From NCBI GenBank assembly GCA_046351215.1, contig JAXLYX010000007.1:496001-560000 (forward strand): 64,000 nt of DNA, written 5' to 3'. Source of the DNA: JAXLYX01 sp046351215. GTDB taxonomy: Bacteria > Myxococcota_A > Polyangia > Polyangiales > Houyiibacteriaceae. The notes below the pieces were generated by a model. The model made no database searches. It had not been told where the DNA came from and saw only the letters and a list, made by a program, of their open reading frames with translations. Positions 40,271 to 49,221 of the stretch are shown piece after piece. How positions within the stretch are numbered: the stretch's first letter is position 1; each line of letters begins with the position of its first letter. The translations under genes and the position numbers were made by a program.

Positions 40271-41628
40271 GGCCAGACCACCTCGAGTCGCTTCATCTTG
40301 CGCCACAGCGTCGTCGACGAGAGCCCCAGCATCTCGGCGGCCTTCTCCTTGTTGCCGTCCACCTCGCGGAGCACGGCCTCGATGGCCTCGCGCTCGGCCT
40401 TGTCGACGACGTCCTGGAGCAGTCGCGAGGCGGAGCCGGCCGGCGACGAGGGCCGGCTCTTCCGCTGCAGCTCGGGCGGGATGATGTCGTCGAGGTGGAC
40501 GACGCCGTCCGAGGCGAGCGCGACGCCCTGGGCGACCAGGTTCTCTAGCTCGCGGATGTTGCCCGGGAAGTCGTAGCGCATGAAGAAGTCCATCACGCCT
40601 TCGCCGAGACGGACCTGACGTCGCATCTTCACGCCGGACTTCGTGAGGAAGTGCTCGACGAGCAGCGGGATGTCCTCCCGACGCTCCCGGAGCGGTGGAA
40701 GCACGAAGCGAGCGACGTTGAGGCGGTAGTAGAGGTCCTCGCGGAACTGCTTCGCCTCGATCTGTGCCTTCAGGTCCACGTTGGTGGCCGCGATGATGCG
40801 CACGTCGACGTGGAGCGGCTTGTTGTCGCCGACGCGACGGATCTCGCCTTCCTGGATGGCGCGGAGCAGCTTCGCCTGGAAGGACGGTGGCGTCTCGGCG
40901 AGCTCGTCGAAGAAGAACGTCCCGCCGTCGGCCTCTTCCAGCAGGCCCTTGCGGGTCTGCACGGCGCCGGTGAACGCGCCCCGGACGTGGCCGAAGAGCT
41001 CGCTCTCGAGGAGCGTCTCGCTGATCGCGGCGCAGTTCACCGAGACGAAGGGCTTGCTCGAGCGGTTGGAGTTCGCGTGGATCGCGCGAGCCACGAGCTC
41101 CTTGCCCGTGCCGCTCTCGCCCGTGATGAGCGCGGTGGCGTCGGTCGCCGCGATCTTCACGATGCGCGCGAGGACGTCGCGGACGGCGGAGGACCGGCCG
41201 ATGATGTTCTCGAAGTGGTAGCGCTCGCGGAATTCCGCGGCCATCACCGAGACCTCGCCCGCGAGCCTCCGCTTCTCGACGGCCTTCTGCACCTTCACGA
41301 GGAGCTCTTCCTCGGTGAAGGGCTTCTGGATGTAGTCGAAGGCGCCCCGGCGCATCGCCTCCACGGCGCTCTCGATGGTCCCGTAGGCGGTCATCACGAT
41401 GACCTCCGTCAGGGGAGAGACGCTGCGCGCGTGCGAGAGGACCGCCATGCCGTCGGTCGCCCCCATCTTCAGGTCCGTGAGGACGAGGTCGTACTGCTCG
41501 TTGGCGATGGTCTCGCAGGCGACGTCCCCGTCCTCCGCTTCGTCGACGTCGTGGTCGGCGCTGCGGAGCATCATGGCCAGCGTGGTGCGCATGTTGCGCT
41601 GGTCGTCGACGACTAGGATCTTCGCCAT
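40267..41628 (-). CDS. NtrC-family sigma-54 response regulator
   Basis: A 453-residue protein: receiver (ILVVDDQRN, phospho-Asp in LVLTDLKMG, Lys in YIQKPFTEEEL), AAA+ domain (Walker A GESGTGKE, GAFTGA, Walker B TFFFDELAE, FREDLYYRLNVARFVLPPLR) and Fis-type HTH (KEKAAEMLGLSSTTLWRKMK). Walker B is followed by LAETPPS instead of the common IGDMS. It is coupled to the single-domain regulator. No kinase gene is adjacent. ATG 41628 has only a weak ribosome-binding site. Confidence 0.95.
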   Translation of the reverse strand: MAKILVVDDQRNMRTTLAMMLRSADHDVDEAEDGDVACETIANEQYDLVLTDLKMGATDGMAVLSHARSVSPLTEVIVMTAYGTIESAVEAMRRGAFDYIQKPFTEEELLVKVQKAVEKRRLAGEVSVMAAEFRERYHFENIIGRSSAVRDVLARIVKIAATDATALITGESGTGKELVARAIHANSNRSSKPFVSVNCAAISETLLESELFGHVRGAFTGAVQTRKGLLEEADGGTFFFDELAETPPSFQAKLLRAIQEGEIRRVGDNKPLHVDVRIIAATNVDLKAQIEAKQFREDLYYRLNVARFVLPPLRERREDIPLLVEHFLTKSGVKMRRQVRLGEGVMDFFMRYDFPGNIRELENLVAQGVALASDGVVHLDDIIPPELQRKSRPSSPAGSASRLLQDVVDKAEREAIEAVLREVDGNKEKAAEMLGLSSTTLWRKMKRLEVVWP

Positions 41629-41710
41629 GGCAAGCCGGGTGTCCGGAGCGTGGATTATCTCCCTCGGCCGACCGGAAGACAACGGTCCGGTCGAGGGGAG
41701 CGCGACGCCG

Positions 41711-41920
41711 TCATTCGTCGCCCGTGTCGAGGTTCGGCGGGGGACCGTGGCCGAGGTTCGCCGGCGTCGGCCTCGAGGCCCTCTCGAGGAGCTGCCCGAG
41801 GGTCCGGACCTCCTCGAGATAGCGGTTGCCGAGGATCACGGCGTAGCCGGACAGGACGAGGGCCGTCAGCGCGCAGCCGAGCGCGACGGCGGCCACGACC
41901 CGCGCGGTCCGATCGCTCAT
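41711..41920 (-). CDS. Small single-TM protein
   Basis: A 69-residue protein with an N-terminal transmembrane helix (RVVAAVALGCALTALVLSGY) and a short polar Pro-rich tail. Its ATG overlaps the stop of the preceding exported-protein gene (ATGA). It is the third gene of a coupled HD-hydrolase operon. Function unknown. Confidence 0.7.
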   Translation of the reverse strand: MSDRTARVVAAVALGCALTALVLSGYAVILGNRYLEEVRTLGQLLERASRPTPANLGHGPPPNLDTGDE

Positions 41921-42981
41921 GGCGACCTCGGGAGGGGTGGATACGGCGTGTAGGCGTTGCGCGGGGGTCGCACACGCACGTACCCCGGGTAGCCCCGGAA
42001 CCGTCCCGTCACGGCGTCGAAGCCCTGCCGCGAGCCGTCGTACTGGAGATCGACGTCGGGGACGACCTCGTAGATGCCGACCTGGTCGAACGTCCCCTCC
42101 GGGCAGTGGCGCATGGCGTCGATCGTCGAGCCGACCCGCCCTCCCCGCCGCGGCTTCGAGAAGAAGTCGACGATGGGCACGACGGGCTGCGGGCTCATCG
42201 CGCAGACGCGCTCCCCGCCGTCCGGCCGCCTCACGCGAAGCGTCCAGAGGTCGTCGCGGAGATAGAAGCGGACGCCGTCGCGCCGGGCCTCGACGTAGGG
42301 ATGGAGCACGACGTGTCCCCCGAGAGCGACGTCGGCCGGCGCGAGCCCTGGGAGCACGGGCGGACCGTCCGGGCGTGGCGTGCTCGCCGACGCGGGGAAC
42401 GGGACGAAGCCCGCGCCCTCCACGCGCCCGAGCGGCCGCGCACGGGCCTCCGACGTCTTGCGTGCGACGTAGCTCCGGCTCGAGCCGCGCGCGAAGCCGT
42501 ACTCGGGCACGAGCGTCGCACCGGCGCGGACGAGCTCGAGCGTCCGACCGAAGCAGTACATGCGCAGATCGAAGTCCTCGGCGAAATCGAGGTCCTCGCC
42601 GCCGGCGCGACGGATCACACGCTCCGGATCGACGCGACCTCGGCTCGACGGATGGGAGCAACGGAGCGGACGACCGCGTCGGGGTGTCGCTGTCTCGACC
42701 CGGAACGAGAGCAGACGGTGATCGCCGACGAGCTCGTCCTCGCCGCCGGTCGCCCGGACCTCGAAGCGGTAGCGGAACGGATCGCCCTCGACGTGCGCGA
42801 CGGTGACGGCGACGGTCGGTGGAGGCGGTGGCTCGCGGGGCGGACGGCGCGACGCCCGACCCCGGGCCCCGGAGGCACGCGGCGCACGGACCGCGGGCGG
42901 CTGCGCCGAGGCGTCACGCGGAGGAAGCGCAGCGACGCCGAGCCCGACGAGGGCGGCGAGGACGACGAGCGTCTGCCTCAT
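41917..42981 (-). CDS. Exported beta-rich protein of unknown function
   Basis: A 354-residue protein with a signal peptide (QTLVVLAALVGLGVAALPPR, cleavage near DASAQ), a Pro/Arg-rich stretch and a beta-rich body (VAVTVAHVEGDPFRYRFEVR, VALGGHVVLHPYVEARRDGV, LWTLRVRRPDGGERVCAMSP, GTFDQVGIYEVVPDVDLQYD). Two regions look like Ig-type domains. Its start overlaps the HD gene stop and its own stop overlaps the next start. No family is recognised. Confidence 0.72.
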   Translation of the reverse strand: MRQTLVVLAALVGLGVAALPPRDASAQPPAVRAPRASGARGRASRRPPREPPPPPTVAVTVAHVEGDPFRYRFEVRATGGEDELVGDHRLLSFRVETATPRRGRPLRCSHPSSRGRVDPERVIRRAGGEDLDFAEDFDLRMYCFGRTLELVRAGATLVPEYGFARGSSRSYVARKTSEARARPLGRVEGAGFVPFPASASTPRPDGPPVLPGLAPADVALGGHVVLHPYVEARRDGVRFYLRDDLWTLRVRRPDGGERVCAMSPQPVVPIVDFFSKPRRGGRVGSTIDAMRHCPEGTFDQVGIYEVVPDVDLQYDGSRQGFDAVTGRFRGYPGYVRVRPPRNAYTPYPPLPRSP

Positions 42982-44276
42982 GCGAGCACCTCTTCGATCG
43001 ACGAGAGCACCGAGTCGCGGATCTCGCCGGGAACGACCAGCCGTGGACGCTCGATCCGCTTGTTGCGGAGCTCGTGCAGCAGGAACGATGCATCGCCGAG
43101 CCGACGCATCGGCCGATGGCGGATCAGGACCCAGAGACCTTCGGGAGATTCGTCCACGGGCTCCTCGTACGGGACATCCGCCGCGACGTCGAGTCGTACG
43201 TGGAGGTCGCCTCGCAGCCCGGCTCGGGTGGCGACCTCGGTGGCCCGGCACAGCGCCTCGCGCCAGACCTCGGGTCGCCCTTCGGGAAGCGGCACCGTCT
43301 TCGGGAGGCGGCGCTCGCGAACGCGCATGGAGAGCTCGGCGAGCAGGGCGTCTTCGCCTCGGGTCCAGGCGTCGATGGACGAGAGCAACGTCGCGTCGTC
43401 GAGGTCGAAGTAGTCACCGAGCGCGATGGACTCGCCCGCGGCCGCGGCACGGATCGCCTCGGGCAGCGTGGCCGGCGCGTCTCCGTCCCGGACGAGCTCC
43501 GCCAGACGCGCGAAGAGCGCACGCACGAGGGACTCGGCCGCTCGCGTGGCTTTGTGATGATAGACCTGCTGGTACATGTAGTAGCGGCCGAGGAAGAAGC
43601 TCTCGACGGACGGCAGCCCCTTGCGGCCCTCGATGGCGAGGACCCACTCGCCCGACACCTGCCCGAACGAGAAGGCCTCGAGCAGCCAATCGAGGTCGTA
43701 GAGGCCGTAGCGCACGCCCGTCATGTGGCTGTCGCGCAGGAGGTAGTCCGCGCGATCGACGTCGAAGGTGCCGCTGACCGCGCGGGCGAGGTACGGCAGG
43801 CGATGACGGCCCCCGAGCAGACCCGCGACACGCTCGGCCATGCCGCACGAGAGCCCCTCGAGCGCCCGATGCACATCCGTCGACGGGTCGAGGATCACCT
43901 CGGCGGTCCATTCCTCGTGGTGCTTCGCGCCGGGGAGCACCTCCTCGAAGAGATGCGAGAACGGGCCGTGCCCGAGGTCGTGGAGCAAGGCGGCGGCGAT
44001 CGCGTCGTCCTCGCCCTCGCGATCGAGCCTCGCCTCGAGCGGCAGCTCGTGGGCACGCGCCCGCATGCGGGCGAGGAGCCGCACCATGACGTGCGCCGCA
44101 CCGAGGGCGTGGGCGAAACGCGAGTGCTCCCCCCCCGGATAGACCAGGGACGCGAGGCCGAGCTGACGGACGCGGCGAAGCCTCTGGACCTCGCGTGTGG
44201 CGAGCAGCGCCTCGACGATGCGCTCGTCCCTTCCCTCGAAGTTCACGAGACCATGGACCGGATCGCGGAGCAGCAC
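42978..44276 (-). CDS. HD-domain phosphohydrolase (dGTPase/SAMHD1-like)
   Basis: A 432-residue metal-dependent phosphohydrolase: LRDPVHGLVNF, the first His in EHSRFAHALGAAHVM, the HD pair in AAALLHDLGHGPFSHLFE and the last Asp in SGTFDVDRADYLLRDSHMTG. This is the YwfO/SAMHD1-type layout seen in deoxynucleotide triphosphohydrolases. The substrate cannot be told from sequence alone. The GTG start has GAGGAG upstream. It heads a three-gene ATGA-coupled operon with two envelope proteins, an odd pairing for a nucleotide hydrolase. Confidence 0.9.
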   Translation of the reverse strand: MLLRDPVHGLVNFEGRDERIVEALLATREVQRLRRVRQLGLASLVYPGGEHSRFAHALGAAHVMVRLLARMRARAHELPLEARLDREGEDDAIAAALLHDLGHGPFSHLFEEVLPGAKHHEEWTAEVILDPSTDVHRALEGLSCGMAERVAGLLGGRHRLPYLARAVSGTFDVDRADYLLRDSHMTGVRYGLYDLDWLLEAFSFGQVSGEWVLAIEGRKGLPSVESFFLGRYYMYQQVYHHKATRAAESLVRALFARLAELVRDGDAPATLPEAIRAAAAGESIALGDYFDLDDATLLSSIDAWTRGEDALLAELSMRVRERRLPKTVPLPEGRPEVWREALCRATEVATRAGLRGDLHVRLDVAADVPYEEPVDESPEGLWVLIRHRPMRRLGDASFLLHELRNKRIERPRLVVPGEIRDSVLSSIEEVLA

Positions 44277-44333
44277 GAACGACTCCTCGGGCGGGAACCC
44301 GCCGCGTGCGGACGATAGCGCAGAAACGACGAG

Positions 44334-44361
44334 AGCCCCGAGAGCGAAGGCTCCCGGGGCC
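44334..44361 (-). terminator. Terminator after the superoxide dismutase gene
   Basis: On the minus strand a twelve-pair GC-rich stem (one mismatch or wobble each side) with a CTTC loop lies 24 bases beyond the stop and is followed by a moderately T-rich stretch. Confidence 0.6.
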
Positions 44362-44384
44362 CACGTAGGTGCCTTCTCGGACGA

Positions 44385-44966
44385 TCAGCCGCGCAGATTC
44401 TCGGCGATGAAGTCCCAGTTCACGAGCTTCGAGAGGAAGACCTCGAGGAAGCCCTTCCGGTTGTTCCGGTGATCGATGTAGTACGCGTGCTCCCAGACGT
44501 CGGCCGTGAGCAGCGGCTTCGCCGAGGTCGTGAGCGGCGTCTCGGCGTTGCCGGTCGTGACGATCTTCGCCTTGCCGCCGTCGAGCACGAGCCAGACCCA
44601 ACCCGAGCCGAACTGGCCGAGGCCCTTCGTCACGAACTCGGTCTTGAACGCGTCGACGCTGCCGAAGTCGCGGACGAGGAGGTCCGCGACCTCGCCCGTC
44701 GGCTCGCCGCCGCCCTGGGGCTTCATGCTGTTCCAGAAGAAGGTGTGGTTCCACACCTGGGCCGCGTTGTTGAACACGCCGCCGCTCGAGCTCTTCACGA
44801 TCTCCTCGAGCGACTTCGAAGCCTCGGGCTTGCCCTCCAGGAGGCCCTTGAGGTTGTTCATGTAGGCGGCGTGATGCTTGCCGTAGTGGTAGTCGAGGGT
44901 CTCCTCGCTCATGGCGGGGGCGAGGGCATCCTTCGAGTAACGGAGGGGCGCAACCACGAACTCCAT
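44385..44966 (-). CDS. sodB: Iron-type superoxide dismutase
   Basis: A 193-residue Fe/Mn SOD of normal length that dismutates superoxide in the cytoplasm. Metal ligands: His in YHYGKHHAAYMNNL, His in VWNHTFFWNSM, and Asp and His in DVWEHAYYIDHRN. The N-terminal-domain Gln in NNAAQVWNH, together with the position, favours the iron type. AAGGAG lies eight bases before ATG 44966, and a TATAAG box lies about 60-70 bases upstream. Single-gene unit with its own terminator. Confidence 0.95.
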   Translation of the reverse strand: MEFVVAPLRYSKDALAPAMSEETLDYHYGKHHAAYMNNLKGLLEGKPEASKSLEEIVKSSSGGVFNNAAQVWNHTFFWNSMKPQGGGEPTGEVADLLVRDFGSVDAFKTEFVTKGLGQFGSGWVWLVLDGGKAKIVTTGNAETPLTTSAKPLLTADVWEHAYYIDHRNNRKGFLEVFLSKLVNWDFIAENLRG

Positions 44967-45127
44967 CCGAATTCTCCTTGTAATTCCGGGCGCCCAGAGT
45001 GCGTCGGGCGCATCGCTCGGCCTCTTATAGTGCGAGGGCCGGGGGATCGAAAGCCCCAAACCGCACGGAATTCCTGGACGCCCCGAGCGGTCGCGAGCGC
45101 CGGCCTCCTTTGCTAGCGTGCGCCCCC

Positions 45128-46582
45128 ATGAAGGCCCGCCGAACGCCCCTGGTCCTCGCGCTCGCCCTTTGTCTCTCCTTCTTCCTGCCCGACCTCGCGC
45201 GCACGCAAGGAGGCGGAGGGGAAGCCGCCCTCGCCGGCAACGTGCAACGGCTGGTCGACGAGGCGGGGCTCGGCGAACGCGTGGGCATCGAGATCCGGGA
45301 CGCCGCCACCGGCCGCGAGGTCTTCCGCCTTCGTCCGGATCTCCCGCTGAATCCAGCCTCGAACATGAAGGTCGCGACCGCCGCGGCTGCGCTCCTCGTC
45401 CTCGGGCCCGAATTCACGATGCGCACGGGACTCTACGGCCGGATCGAGAGCGGAACGGTCGCCGACCTCGTCCTCAAGGGCCAGGGCGATCCGAGCCTCG
45501 AGGAGAGCGACCTCGTCGCGCTCGCGGAGGCCCTCGCCGATCGAGGCGTCCGCTCCGTCGAGCGGATCCACGTCGACGGGAGCTACTTCGACGGCCAGAT
45601 CCTGCCGCCCGCGTTCGATCAGCAGCCGAACGAGATCGCCTACTTCCGCGCAGCCGTCGGCGCCGTCTCCGTCGACAAGAGCTCGTTCGTGCTCCGCGTG
45701 CTCCCGGGTGCGGAGGTCGGCGCGCGCGCACAGGTGCGTCTCCACGGCGAAGGCTATTTCGAGGTCACGAACCAGATCTCGACCTCCGAGGGTGGCGAGC
45801 CGAACATCGTGGCGACGCAGGCGCCGATCGCCGGCGATCGGATGGCGCTAAGGCTCTCGGGCTCGATTCCGGCGGGCGTGCTCGGCGTGAGCTACCGACG
45901 CCGCATCGAGAACCCGCTCGCGCACGCCGGCTACGTGCTCGCCGAGGCCCTCGGGCGCGTCGGCATCCGGGGCACGCGCACGGTGCGCGTCGGTGCCCTG
46001 CCCCAGGCCCTCCCGCTCCTCGCGGAGCACGAATCGGAGCCCCTCGCCGAGCTCCTCTCGGACGTCGGCAAGCACAGCGACAACTTCGTCGCCGAGATGG
46101 TGCTGAAGGTGCTCGGAGCGGAGCGGCAGGTGCCGGGCAGCTCGGCCCGCGGCGCGGAGGTCGTGCAGGAAGTGCTCGGACAGGCAGGCGTCCCGCGCGG
46201 CGCCGCCACCATCGTGAACGGCTCGGGACTCTTCCAGGGCAACCGCATCGCGGCCTCGCACCTGGCCCGGATCCTGGTGCACGTCTACCGCACGCCCGCG
46301 GTCCGGAACGAGTACCTCTCGCAGCTCGCCATCGGCGGCGTCGACGGCACCCTCGCGCGCCGTCTCACGGGCCTTCCCGTGAGGCGCATCGTGCGCGCGA
46401 AGACCGGCACGCTGAACGACGTGATCTCGCTCTCCGGCTACGTGCTCGGCCCCGATCCCTCGAAGGCCTACGCTTTCAGCTTCCTCGCCAACGGGGTCGC
46501 GGGGAAACAGTCCCAGGCCCGCGAGCTCGCGGACCGGATCGTCTCCGAGCTCGTGACCGCCCTCTACCCGAACGGGCATTGA
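45128..46582 (+). CDS. dacB: D-alanyl-D-alanine carboxypeptidase/endopeptidase (PBP4, DacB family)
   Basis: A 484-residue exported serine peptidase of the S13 family that trims or cleaves peptidoglycan cross-links. Signal peptide PLVLALALCLSFFLPDLA; SxxK motif in LNPASNMKVATAAA near residue 78; SxN in KHSDNFVAEM near 316; KTG in RAKTGTLNDVISLSGY near 424. All three active-site motifs are intact. It has no Shine-Dalgarno, and a TAGCGT box lies eight bases before ATG, consistent with a leaderless message. A peptide importer gene cluster starts 67 bases downstream. Confidence 0.93.
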   Translation: MKARRTPLVLALALCLSFFLPDLARTQGGGGEAALAGNVQRLVDEAGLGERVGIEIRDAATGREVFRLRPDLPLNPASNMKVATAAAALLVLGPEFTMRTGLYGRIESGTVADLVLKGQGDPSLEESDLVALAEALADRGVRSVERIHVDGSYFDGQILPPAFDQQPNEIAYFRAAVGAVSVDKSSFVLRVLPGAEVGARAQVRLHGEGYFEVTNQISTSEGGEPNIVATQAPIAGDRMALRLSGSIPAGVLGVSYRRRIENPLAHAGYVLAEALGRVGIRGTRTVRVGALPQALPLLAEHESEPLAELLSDVGKHSDNFVAEMVLKVLGAERQVPGSSARGAEVVQEVLGQAGVPRGAATIVNGSGLFQGNRIAASHLARILVHVYRTPAVRNEYLSQLAIGGVDGTLARRLTGLPVRRIVRAKTGTLNDVISLSGYVLGPDPSKAYAFSFLANGVAGKQSQARELADRIVSELVTALYPNGH

Positions 46583-46649
46583 GCGACCTTCCGGCTCCCG
46601 GTTGACGAAGCGCGCGCGGGCCGATACGAGGACCGACGGAGGCAACGAG

Positions 46650-47507
46650 GTGTTCGATCCGCGTGCATGGCAGCGATTCCGCCGCAACCGCGGGGCGATG
46701 GTCGGCGCCGTGATCGTCGTCGTCATGACGACGGTCGGGATGCTCGGACCGGTCTTCGCCCCCCACGATCCGGCGGAGCAGTTCCGGGAGCAGCTCCTCG
46801 ACGACCAGGGGCTCCCGCGGGGGCCGGGCGAGGTGAAGGGCCACCTCCTCGGCGGCGACACGCTCGGACGGGACATCTTCACGCGCCTCCTGCACGGCGG
46901 CCGCGTCTCGATGGTCGTCGCCTACGCGGGCACGGGCCTCGCCGTGGCGCTCGGGGTGCTCATCGGCCTCGTCTCCGGCTATTTCGGCGGAGCCGTCGAC
47001 ACCTTCTTCATGCGGCTCGTCGACGTCCTGCTCTCGATGCCCTTCCTGCTCGTGGCGATGGTCCTGCAGAAGCAGTGGGAGGGCGCGGGCTTCGGCACGC
47101 TCATCGTGCTGCTCGGGCTGCTCTCCTGGACCTCGCTCGCGCGCGTCGTCCGGAGCAAGACACTGCAGATCCGCGAGCTCGACTACGTCACCGCGGCGCG
47201 GGCGCTCGGCGCGAGCGACACGTGGATCCTGCTCCGCCACGTGCTCCCGAATTGCGCCGGCCCGATCCTCACGACGAGCACCATGCTCGTCGCCGGCATG
47301 ATCCTCAGCGAGTCGGCCCTCTCCTTCCTCGGCCTCGGCGTGAGGCCGCCGGACGCGAGCTGGGGCTCGATGCTCAGCGAGAGCCAGACCTACGTCTTCG
47401 ACATCCCGCGGCTCTTCGCGTACCCGGCGTGCCTGGTGGTGCTGACGATCGCGGGCTTCAACTTCCTCGGCGAGGGATTGCGCGATGCGCTCGACCCGAA
47501 GGATTGA
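46650..47507 (+). CDS. Di/oligopeptide ABC transporter permease (DppC/OppC-like)
   Basis: A 285-residue inner-membrane permease with five or six transmembrane segments (GAMVGAVIVVVMTTVGMLGP at the N-terminus) and the binding-protein-dependent transport signature (YVTAARALGASDTWILLRHV). It has the periplasmic LGGDTLGRDIFTRLLHGGRV motif typical of DppC. GTG 46650 has GGAGG seven bases upstream; the open frame back to 46602 starts with TTG and lacks a site. Its stop lies 23 bases inside the solute-binding protein gene. Confidence 0.92.
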   Translation: MFDPRAWQRFRRNRGAMVGAVIVVVMTTVGMLGPVFAPHDPAEQFREQLLDDQGLPRGPGEVKGHLLGGDTLGRDIFTRLLHGGRVSMVVAYAGTGLAVALGVLIGLVSGYFGGAVDTFFMRLVDVLLSMPFLLVAMVLQKQWEGAGFGTLIVLLGLLSWTSLARVVRSKTLQIRELDYVTAARALGASDTWILLRHVLPNCAGPILTTSTMLVAGMILSESALSFLGLGVRPPDASWGSMLSESQTYVFDIPRLFAYPACLVVLTIAGFNFLGEGLRDALDPKD

Positions 47508-49221
47508 GGGCCTCGCGGGCTGGCTCCTGCTCGCCCTCGTCGTCGTCGGGACGGCATGGGGCCTCGCGCACCTCCCTCCGGGGCCCGCCGGACCCCGCTG
47601 GGCAGGCGCAGGCCGAGCGCGGCCGCGCTCGGGTGGGACCTTCGTCTTCTACGGCAGCTCGAACGTCCGCACGCTCGATCCGCACATCGCCTACGACGAG
47701 CTCTCCAACATGGCGGTGCGCCTCGTCTTCGACGGGCTGCTCGACTACGACCTCGAGGGCCGCATCGTCCCGAGCCTCGCCGAGAGCCTCCCGTCGATCT
47801 CCGAGGACGGCCGGACCTTCCGCTTCGTGCTCCGCCGCGGCGTGCGCTTCCACCACGGCCGCGAGCTCTCCGCCGAGGACGTGCGCTGGTCGCTCGAGCA
47901 CCTGCTGGCATCCGACACGGGCTCGCCGGGCGTCCCGTTCTTCCTGACCATCGCGGGAGCGCAGGAGTTCCACGAGGGGCGCGCACGCTCCATCACGGGC
48001 GTGCGGGTGATCGACCGGTACACGATCGACATCACGCTGACGCAGCCCGACCAGACCTTCCTCAACGCGATGGCGATGACGTTCGCGTACCCGGTCGCGC
48101 GCGAGGTCTACGAGCGATGGGGAAGCCAGGTCGGCGCCCATCCGGTCGGCACGGGCCCCTTCGTCTTCGATCGCTGGGAGCGCGGCGTGCAGCTCGAGTT
48201 CGAGCGGAATCGAGCGTACTTCCGGCGCGATCACGTCGGCCCCGATCGGATGATCTACCTCGAGGGGATCGACGTCTCGCTCGCGGTCCCGCGCTTCCGG
48301 AACGGCGACCTCGACGTACTGCACGGCATGACGAACACGCAGTACCTCTTCTTCAAGGGATCCCGCGAGTGGCGCCCGTACTTCCACGAGATGCCTTCGG
48401 TGACGGTCACGGGCCTCGTGATGAACTGCGAGATGGCGCCCTTCGACGACGTGCACGTCCGGCGCGCGGTCTCCTTCGCGATCGACCGCGAGGCGCGCGT
48501 GCGCATGGCGAACCGGCGCATCCGGGCCGCGGGCCAGATGCTGCCTCCGCAGATCGCCGGCTACGACGAGCACCTCCCGAACCTCCAGCACTTCGATCTC
48601 GAGGCGGCGCGACGCGAGATGGCGCTCGCCGGCCATCCGGACGGCCTCCCCGACGAGGTCACGGTGACGGTGGGCGAAGGCCCCGGCGGACTGCTCTCCT
48701 TCGCGATCCTCCAGGAGGACCTCCGTCGGATCGGGATCCGCATCCGGCCGCGCCAGGTCTCCTTCGCCACCTACCTCGACGAGACCGCGCGTCCCCGCAC
48801 GTCGCAGGCCTTCTTCTCCGGCTGGAACATGGACTTCCCCGATCCGTCGAACTTCCTCGACATCCTGCTCCACAGCCGCTCGATCCGGCCCGAGAACTCC
48901 GAGAACCGCTCCTTCTACCGTAACCCCGAGCTCGATCGGGTCCTCGACGAGGCCCGGAGCGAGCGCGACCCCGGAAGGCGCGTGGCGCTCTACCGTCAGG
49001 CGAACGACCTCGTCGCGCGCGACGCGCCCTGGGCGTTCACGAGCTACCCGCTGAAGACCGAGCTCCACCAGGCCTACGTGCACGGCTACGTGCCGCATCC
49101 CGTCTGGTCGCAGGACTACCGGAACGTCTGGCTCGATCTCCCGCGCCGTCGGCTCGCGGATCGCGCGCGCGGAACGGGCCGTTTCGGAGCCGCGCTCGCT
49201 CCCCTCGGAGGCCGCCGATGA
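47485..49221 (+). CDS. Peptide-binding protein of ABC importer (SBP family 5)
   Basis: A 578-residue family-5 solute-binding protein. The N-terminal hydrophobic segment (GLAGWLLLALVVVGTAWGLA) has no lipobox, so it is probably membrane-anchored rather than lipid-linked. Family motifs: GGTFVFYGSSNVRTLDPHIA, LVFDGLLDYDLEGRIVPSLA, RGVRFHHGRELSAEDVRWS, VGTGPFVFDRW and the DP-region WNMDFPDPSNFLD. It overlaps the permease genes on both sides. Likely ligands are peptides; murein peptides are possible given the neighbouring dacB. Confidence 0.92.
   Translation: MRSTRRIEGLAGWLLLALVVVGTAWGLAHLPPGPAGPRWAGAGRARPRSGGTFVFYGSSNVRTLDPHIAYDELSNMAVRLVFDGLLDYDLEGRIVPSLAESLPSISEDGRTFRFVLRRGVRFHHGRELSAEDVRWSLEHLLASDTGSPGVPFFLTIAGAQEFHEGRARSITGVRVIDRYTIDITLTQPDQTFLNAMAMTFAYPVAREVYERWGSQVGAHPVGTGPFVFDRWERGVQLEFERNRAYFRRDHVGPDRMIYLEGIDVSLAVPRFRNGDLDVLHGMTNTQYLFFKGSREWRPYFHEMPSVTVTGLVMNCEMAPFDDVHVRRAVSFAIDREARVRMANRRIRAAGQMLPPQIAGYDEHLPNLQHFDLEAARREMALAGHPDGLPDEVTVTVGEGPGGLLSFAILQEDLRRIGIRIRPRQVSFATYLDETARPRTSQAFFSGWNMDFPDPSNFLDILLHSRSIRPENSENRSFYRNPELDRVLDEARSERDPGRRVALYRQANDLVARDAPWAFTSYPLKTELHQAYVHGYVPHPVWSQDYRNVWLDLPRRRLADRARGTGRFGAALAPLGGRR

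Noticed and set aside
42978..44276. HD hydrolase as an anti-phage defence system
   Set aside because: No other defence genes or mobile signs nearby; housekeeping neighbours make this unsupported beyond family resemblance.
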